DNA from: an uncultured Actinomyces sp.
GTDB lineage: Bacteria; Actinomycetota; Actinomycetes; Actinomycetales; Actinomycetaceae
NCBI GenBank assembly: GCA_938040725.1
Contig: CALHZX010000030.1
Span: forward strand, 1-36,566
DNA length: 36,566 bases
Reading direction: 5' to 3'
In this document: piece after piece, positions 31,985 through 36,566 of the stretch
How positions within the stretch are numbered: the first letter of the stretch is position 1
Layout: every line of letters begins with the position of its first letter
The notes under the pieces: model-generated
The model's input: the letters and a program-made list of their open reading frames with translations, nothing else
Told to the model about the DNA's origin: nothing
Databases searched by the model: none
Position numbers and translations under genes: made by a program

Positions 31985-33647
31985 TTTGGTAGTGGTGGAT
32001 GGTGGTCTGGGTGCCCGGGGTGAGGCCGAGCGCCTGGGTGCGGCGGGCCTCGGCGGCCGCCAGGGCTCCGAGGCCGGGGTCGGACGAGGCCCGGGCGGCG
32101 TTCAGGGTGCTCCTGATTTCGTCGACGTACAGGGGCGCGCTGTGCGAGCAGGGCACGGGATCGTCGGCGTGGCACGTGGCTTCGTAGTCGTGGAACATGA
32201 CGGTCGTGACGTTGTCCCCACTCGTGGCGTTGCCGTCCAAGCCGGGCACGATGTCACCGGAATTTTCGTAGGCGAGGACGGGCACGTCGCTGGGCGCGAT
32301 TGTCGCGGTAGGTGAGCCGGCGGTGACGACGGAAACGACGTTGTAGCGGGCGCGCACGTCCGGGTCTGCGGCCATTTGGGCCGCCATGATTCCTCCCTGG
32401 GAGTGTCCGGCAAATTCGACGGCCTCACCCGGGGCGATGCCCGCCGCGTTCATGGCCTCTTTGATGGCGTCGAGCTGGTCCGAGTTCATGCCGGCGACGC
32501 CCTGCAAGTTGGTAGTCATGTCCTGGGGGCCCGACTGCCCAATGTCAAACACTTGGGTGCCTCGGATGTCGACGGTCCACGAGCGCGTCGTCGTCCCGTC
32601 CTCCCCCACCGTTACGTGTTCTTCGATGGCGATCTCTCCGTTATCGGCGTCTCCGCCGTGCATCTCAGTGATGTGCTCGATGGCATCCGCGCTGGTGGTG
32701 ATGCCTTCGTAGTGGGTGTCGGGGGCGGCCTCGGGCATGGCCGCGAGCGCGGATCGGGTGCGCGCATCGAGGAGGTGTGAGGGAATCCGGGAGCCCAGGC
32801 CGTTGGGACGAACACGCGCGTTCCCATCCTTTCCCCGAACAGCGATCCCGTAGCTGGCACCGTGGTCGCCACGCATCATGATGTACCGGGCGACCGACAC
32901 CCAGGGCGCGGCCAGCGCGGCAACGCCGGACGCGGATTGGGTGGACGTCGAGTTCAGGTCCTGGCTCACTCCCAGCCCGGCCAGTGACTGCGCGACGCCT
33001 CGGAACGCAGGAAGGGAGTTGACGTCCAGGGCGAACCTGCCGAGGTCGCGTTGGAAGCGCGCGCCCGACATCTCGTCCACGTGGTACTTGAAGAGCAACC
33101 CGTCGATGACGGTGTCACACAGGTCTTTTTCCGCGATTAACGATGAAAGACCGGGCATGAGGAAGGTGGACAGCCAGGGAGCGCCGGCGCGCGCTGAGGC
33201 GTCTTGCGCGCCGTGAACGAGCGCCGAGGCTCCGGTGAGCGCGAGGCCGGCAGGCCCCATGACCATTGTGCCGAGGCTCCGCACGCTCAGCTGCGGTCCC
33301 ATCGGGCTGCCGGGCACGAGCTCCCACAGGGAGGAGCCGTTCTCGGCGTTCGCGTATGTGAGAGCGGTGTCCTGCAGCTTCCACCGCAGGGAGTCGATCT
33401 CGGTCTCGAGCGAGTTGAGGGCGGACAGGGCCCCCGTGATCGCGGACGCGAGGCGCGCGGAGGCCTCGGGGATGAGCCCGGATACCGCATCCGCCTCGCC
33501 GAGGGCGGCATCGAGCGCGAGCCTGGCGGGCACGATCGCGAGCGTTTCCTCGCCGCTGATGAGGGTGTGCGCGGCGCATAGTTCGTCGACATCGACGCGA
33601 AATGCTCCCGAGTTGACGGTGACGTCGCGGCGCGGGTCGAATGCCAT
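31962..33647 (-). CDS. WXG-like plus lipase-fold two-domain protein
   Basis: A 561-residue protein. The first ~105 residues are helical with SLRWKLQDTALTYANAE, like a WXG100-type hairpin. A hydrophobic or Ala/Gly-rich middle follows. The C-terminal part (about 330-530) is an alpha/beta hydrolase with GHSQGG (Ser about 416), Asp in ENSGDIVPG and His in CSHSAPLY. This fits a type VII secreted or surface-associated lipase/esterase. No signal peptide is seen. It starts at ATG 33647 just after the small WXG100 gene (or GTG 33653, overlapping its stop), suggesting co-translation. The exact substrate is not resolved; the last codons lie inside a terminator hairpin. Confidence 0.75.
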   Translation of the reverse strand: MAFDPRRDVTVNSGAFRVDVDELCAAHTLISGEETLAIVPARLALDAALGEADAVSGLIPEASARLASAITGALSALNSLETEIDSLRWKLQDTALTYANAENGSSLWELVPGSPMGPQLSVRSLGTMVMGPAGLALTGASALVHGAQDASARAGAPWLSTFLMPGLSSLIAEKDLCDTVIDGLLFKYHVDEMSGARFQRDLGRFALDVNSLPAFRGVAQSLAGLGVSQDLNSTSTQSASGVAALAAPWVSVARYIMMRGDHGASYGIAVRGKDGNARVRPNGLGSRIPSHLLDARTRSALAAMPEAAPDTHYEGITTSADAIEHITEMHGGDADNGEIAIEEHVTVGEDGTTTRSWTVDIRGTQVFDIGQSGPQDMTTNLQGVAGMNSDQLDAIKEAMNAAGIAPGEAVEFAGHSQGGIMAAQMAADPDVRARYNVVSVVTAGSPTATIAPSDVPVLAYENSGDIVPGLDGNATSGDNVTTVMFHDYEATCHADDPVPCSHSAPLYVDEIRSTLNAARASSDPGLGALAAAEARRTQALGLTPGTQTTIHHYQTRRITQG

Positions 33648-33649
33648 GG

Positions 33650-33946
33650 TCACCACGCTCCCAGCATGACGAGTTCAGGCTGGTAGGTGGAAGCGTCCGC
33701 GAGTGCGCTGGTGAGGGCTCGGTTTCGTTCGTCGTCGAAGGAGGGGACGAGGTCGAGGGCGGCCTGGATCTGGTCGAGGAGCCCCTGAGTGCTCGCAATC
33801 ACCTCTCTGTGCCGGTTGCGGTAGGAGTCGCCCGCGATGCCGACCCACTGTGGGCACGATGCGGCGGCGAGGCTGGAGCGCAGCGTCTCGACGAGGCCGT
33901 GGGCGGCGTGCAGGGACAGGCCGGGGCTGAGGGGATCGGGGATCAT
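33650..33946 (-). CDS. WXG100-family small protein
   Basis: A 98-residue helical protein with CPQWVGIAGDSYRNRHREV in the middle. Trp-Val-Gly marks the WXG turn between two helices, as in ESAT-6/CFP-10 type proteins. GGGAG precedes ATG 33946 at about six bases. It is the first gene of a pair with the large lipase-like protein and likely forms a secreted helical partner. Two TTATCCACAGGG boxes lie 88 bases upstream. No ESX core genes are in the window. Confidence 0.78.
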   Translation of the reverse strand: MIPDPLSPGLSLHAAHGLVETLRSSLAAASCPQWVGIAGDSYRNRHREVIASTQGLLDQIQAALDLVPSFDDERNRALTSALADASTYQPELVMLGAW

Positions 33947-34033
33947 GGTCGGCTCCCATCGTTGGAAGAATCGTTGCTCGTCCTCGCACGCTACGCCTGC
34001 GTGCTCCCGCGCCACCACTCGCACAGCGACCCC

Positions 34034-34072
34034 TGTGGATAACTTCCCGGCGCTACCAACCCCTGTGGATGA
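34034..34072 (-). promoter_or_regulatory. TTATCCACAGGG boxes, 30-bp period
   Basis: TGTGGATAA (34034-34042) and TGTGGATGA (34064-34072) are each preceded by CCCC and exactly 30 bp apart. The first lies 88 bases from the WXG100 start, close to the 89 bases at the pilin gene. Confidence 0.65.
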
Positions 34073-34190
34073 CACGCCCAGAGATCCACGTAGAAGCCGT
34101 GCATGAAAACATGCCTCTCGTTCACCGAAGATGACCAACGCGATGGCGACCTGAACCGCTGATGAAGGAGCACCGTTGTAGCATCGGAGC

Positions 34191-35480
34191 ATGCCACTCG
34201 ACTACACACGACCGCTCGCCGTCGACCTCTTTGCAGGAGCAGGAGGACTATCTCTCGGCCTCGAACAAGCCGGATACGAAATCGCGGCCGCAGTCGAGTA
34301 CGATCCCATTCACGCAGCGGTCCACGAGTACAACTTCCCGTACGGAAAGACCTTCGCTCGGGATGTTACAGGCATCACCGGCGCTGAGATTCGCAGCAAG
34401 TCCGAGATCGGAGACAGGGAGATCGCACTGGTTGCCGGCGGCCCGCCATGCCAGGGGATATCTCTCATTGGCCGCCGTGCTATCGATGATCCTCGAAATG
34501 CGCTGTTGAAAGAATATGTGCGTTTGGTTCTCGAACTGCAGCCCCGTCATTTCCTCATGGAAAACGTCGCGGGTCTGACTGTCGGCAAGCACCGTCAACT
34601 GCTCACAGAAGTGATCGATCTTCTGTCTGATGGAGGGTATCAGGTACTCACCCCTTATCGCGTTTTGCAGGCTGCAGATTATGGTACGCCGCAATCTCGT
34701 AAGCGCCTCATCCTTTTGGGTGCCCGTGAGGACGTGCCTCTACCGCACTATCCAGAACCGCTTTTCACACCTCGACCTATTCGAAACAAGCCTCTCCCGA
34801 GCGATCCTGTGCTGCCCTTTGGGCCTTCCGTCAACGACGCACTCTCAGATATACCCGATGCTCATTCGATCAACGAGCTCCTCGATGGGGATACTGCGTC
34901 CAACGTCGTTTACGGTATCCCTTCAGACTACGCGGCAGAACTGCGCGGCATAACAACTGCTGCGGACGATTTCTCCCACCGACGCCGCTTTGACCGTTGC
35001 GTGTTGACCTCATCGAATCGGACGAACCACACAAGCACATCAATTGAACGTTTCGATGCAACAGCACCTGGTGATGTTGAGCCCGTCTCGCGTTTTCTTC
35101 GGCTACATCCCGAGGGAATCTGCAACACGCTGCGCGCTGGAACTGCCTCTGATCGAGGCGCTTTTACCGCACCACGTCCGATCCACCCGACATATCCCCG
35201 CGTCATTACCGTCCGAGAAGCGGCGCGTCTTCACGGCTATCCCGATTGGTTCCGATTCCACGTCACGAAGTGGAATGGATTCCGCGAGATCGGCAATTCA
35301 GTTCCGGCTCGCCTTGGGCGGGCCATCGGTTCAGCGCTTCTGAAGGCAGATAACATCACGCCCACTCGCGGCGCAACCATCGAACTCGGCAACCCGGCGC
35401 TTCTCTCAATGAACGCCAGCGAAGCAGAACAGTACTACGGGATTGAAGAACGTGTCATCCCCCAACGCGATAGGAAATAA
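34191..35480 (+). CDS. Type II C5-cytosine DNA methyltransferase
   Basis: A 429-residue Dcm-type methyltransferase. The motifs are: I DLFAGAGGLSLG (12-23); IV GGPPCQGIS with catalytic C87; VI MENV; VIII QSRKRL; IX VREAARLHGYPDWF; X GNSVP. It methylates cytosine at a specific site, protecting from its partner. ATG 34191 follows TAGCAT by six bases, suggesting a leaderless transcript. It is visibly more AT-rich than its surroundings, in keeping with recent transfer. The recognition sequence cannot be read from the gene. Confidence 0.93.
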   Translation: MPLDYTRPLAVDLFAGAGGLSLGLEQAGYEIAAAVEYDPIHAAVHEYNFPYGKTFARDVTGITGAEIRSKSEIGDREIALVAGGPPCQGISLIGRRAIDDPRNALLKEYVRLVLELQPRHFLMENVAGLTVGKHRQLLTEVIDLLSDGGYQVLTPYRVLQAADYGTPQSRKRLILLGAREDVPLPHYPEPLFTPRPIRNKPLPSDPVLPFGPSVNDALSDIPDAHSINELLDGDTASNVVYGIPSDYAAELRGITTAADDFSHRRRFDRCVLTSSNRTNHTSTSIERFDATAPGDVEPVSRFLRLHPEGICNTLRAGTASDRGAFTAPRPIHPTYPRVITVREAARLHGYPDWFRFHVTKWNGFREIGNSVPARLGRAIGSALLKADNITPTRGATIELGNPALLSMNASEAEQYYGIEERVIPQRDRK

Positions 35481-35483
35481 CTG

Positions 35484-36284
35484 ATGGTCAAAGAAGCCTC
35501 ATCAGATCTGTATTCACTCATCTTGGAACGGATCTTCTTCAAACACTTCCACGACGGCACAACATCTATCTGGAAGAGGGATGAGCTCCTTGAGGCAGCA
35601 AACGAACTCGATGTTCGAGCACCTAAAAACCTCGGAGATCTCATCTACGCTTTCCGCTATCGCCGCACGCTTCCTGAGAGCATACGCGCGGTAGCTCCGG
35701 AAGGCATGCAGTGGATTATTCGAGGAAAAGGGCGAGCTGAGTACCAGTTCGAACTCGTGAAACAACAGGTTCGAATCATTCCGAATCTTTCTCTCGCCTG
35801 TATCAAGATTCCGGATGCAACTCCACAGATTATTCGTTCCTCAGCACTCGGTGATGAGCAGGCCCTGCTCGCCTTGGTTCGTTATAATCGACTCATTGAC
35901 ATCTTCTTGGGAATCACCACCTACTCACTCCAGAACCACTTACGCACAACAGCACCGGGTATCGGACAAGTGGAAATTGATGAGATCTATGTTGGTGTCG
36001 ACGGTGGCGGCAGGCAGTACATTTTGCCGGTGCAGGCGAAGGGCGGCAAGGATGAAATCGGCGTGACGCAGGCGGAGCAAGACCTCGCCGTGTGCGCTGA
36101 CAGATGGCCGTCCATGATCGCACGTCCGATTGCTGCACAGTTCGCGGATGACGGTTTGATTGCATTGTTTGAGCTTGCTCTCCAGGACGGTGAGCTTCGG
36201 ATCAGGCGCGAGGAGCACTATCAGCTTGTGCCATCAGAGCAAATTACGCCCGAGGATCTTCAGGCATACCGGTTAAACCGCTAA
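35484..36284 (+). CDS. Putative type II restriction endonuclease
   Basis: A 266-residue protein starting four bases after the methyltransferase stop, with AGGAAA upstream. The N-terminal half is helical (EASSDLYSLILERIFFK). The C-terminal half has VEIDEIYVGV then ILPVQAKGGKDE, a PD-(D/E)xK-like nuclease pair with D166 and Q184-x-K186. It likely cleaves the site methylated by the partner. It is AT-rich like its neighbour. The family assignment rests on this motif and context. Confidence 0.75.
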   Translation: MVKEASSDLYSLILERIFFKHFHDGTTSIWKRDELLEAANELDVRAPKNLGDLIYAFRYRRTLPESIRAVAPEGMQWIIRGKGRAEYQFELVKQQVRIIPNLSLACIKIPDATPQIIRSSALGDEQALLALVRYNRLIDIFLGITTYSLQNHLRTTAPGIGQVEIDEIYVGVDGGGRQYILPVQAKGGKDEIGVTQAEQDLAVCADRWPSMIARPIAAQFADDGLIALFELALQDGELRIRREEHYQLVPSEQITPEDLQAYRLNR

Positions 36285-36373
36285 CCCAGCCCCGGCCTCG
36301 TACGTTACCCACGCCACGAACCGCCGAGCGGACTGAGCGTCCCGATGGCCCCTCGTTCTGGGAAGATAGGGGT

Positions 36374-36566
36374 ATGAGCGACACGATGACACTGTTCTCC
36401 ACTGCCCACAGCTATTCGGACCTGGCGGGCGGGGGTGAACCGCTCAGCCCGCTGGATGGCCGCTACCGCGCGGTGGCCGCGCCCCTGGCGAATTACCTGT
36501 CCGAGGCTGGCCTGAACCGCGCGCGCGTGCACGTCGAGATCGAGTGGCTGATTTTCCTGCTCGACA
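36374..36566 (+). CDS. purB: Adenylosuccinate lyase, N-terminal part
   Basis: The window ends inside this gene. The visible 64 residues include EPLSPLDGRYRAVAAPLANYL and RVHVEIEWLIFLLD, the N-terminal signature of PurB, which acts in purine synthesis (AMP and AICAR branches). GAAGAT lies six bases before ATG 36374, and AGGGG is an alternative RBS. Confidence 0.85.
   Translation, partial: MSDTMTLFSTAHSYSDLAGGGEPLSPLDGRYRAVAAPLANYLSEAGLNRARVHVEIEWLIFLLD

Overview
The window is high-GC DNA from an actinobacterium. Gene content (WhiB regulator, Crp/GlxR-type regulator, class A PBP, a tad pilus cluster beside a DUF1998 helicase) and gene order suggest the Actinomycetaceae, with Schaalia/Actinomyces as my best guess. 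From memory, the backbone order resembles the M. tuberculosis Rv3649-Rv3683 region: DEAH helicase, tad/ssd genes, HAD phosphatase, a conserved unknown, alpha/beta hydrolase, crp, whiB4, ponA2, metallophosphoesterase. No database was searched.

Layout: 1-1565 holds a DoxX membrane gene bracketed by two 105-bp dyad repeats, plus other palindromic repeats. 1566-6657 holds a PAP2 phosphatase (minus), then a tightly overlapping plus-strand operon of two YbjN-like proteins and an MrfA/YprA-type helicase. 6658-10876 is an accessory block: a three-gene cassette resembling type VII (ESX) secretion substrates plus a mycosin-like subtilase. Its first gene is interrupted by a run of eight G. A gene-free stretch full of repeats follows. 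10877-15435 is a minus-strand tad pilus cluster: CpaE-like, CpaF ATPase, a fused TadB-TadC, Flp-like pilin and two TadE-like pseudopilins. 15578-21899 holds a HAD phosphatase, a divergent pair that appears to share one -10 box, a very acidic membrane protein, an alpha/beta hydrolase lacking its nucleophile, and the Crp regulator. 22053-26124 holds a small DUF4177-type gene, whiB, ponA, a metallophosphoesterase and tRNA-Pro(CGG).

26125-36566 is mixed: a second repeat island; two convergent paralogous lipoproteins; a bile-acid/sodium-symporter-type transporter; a YwiC-like membrane protein; an aminotransferase; a holin-like protein; a WXG100-plus-lipase pair; a lower-GC type II restriction-modification pair; and the start of purB.

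The strongest unexplained signals are non-coding. (1) TTATCCACAGGG-type boxes at exactly 30-bp spacing lie upstream of three minus-strand secretion/pilus transcripts. (2) Two arrays of 20-bp units are arranged head-to-head around a 26-bp central palindrome. (3) A pair of 105-bp dyad repeats flanks doxX. (4) The octamer GGCCTCGT is strongly over-represented. (5) Several genes have TANNNT-N6-start architecture, suggesting leaderless mRNAs.
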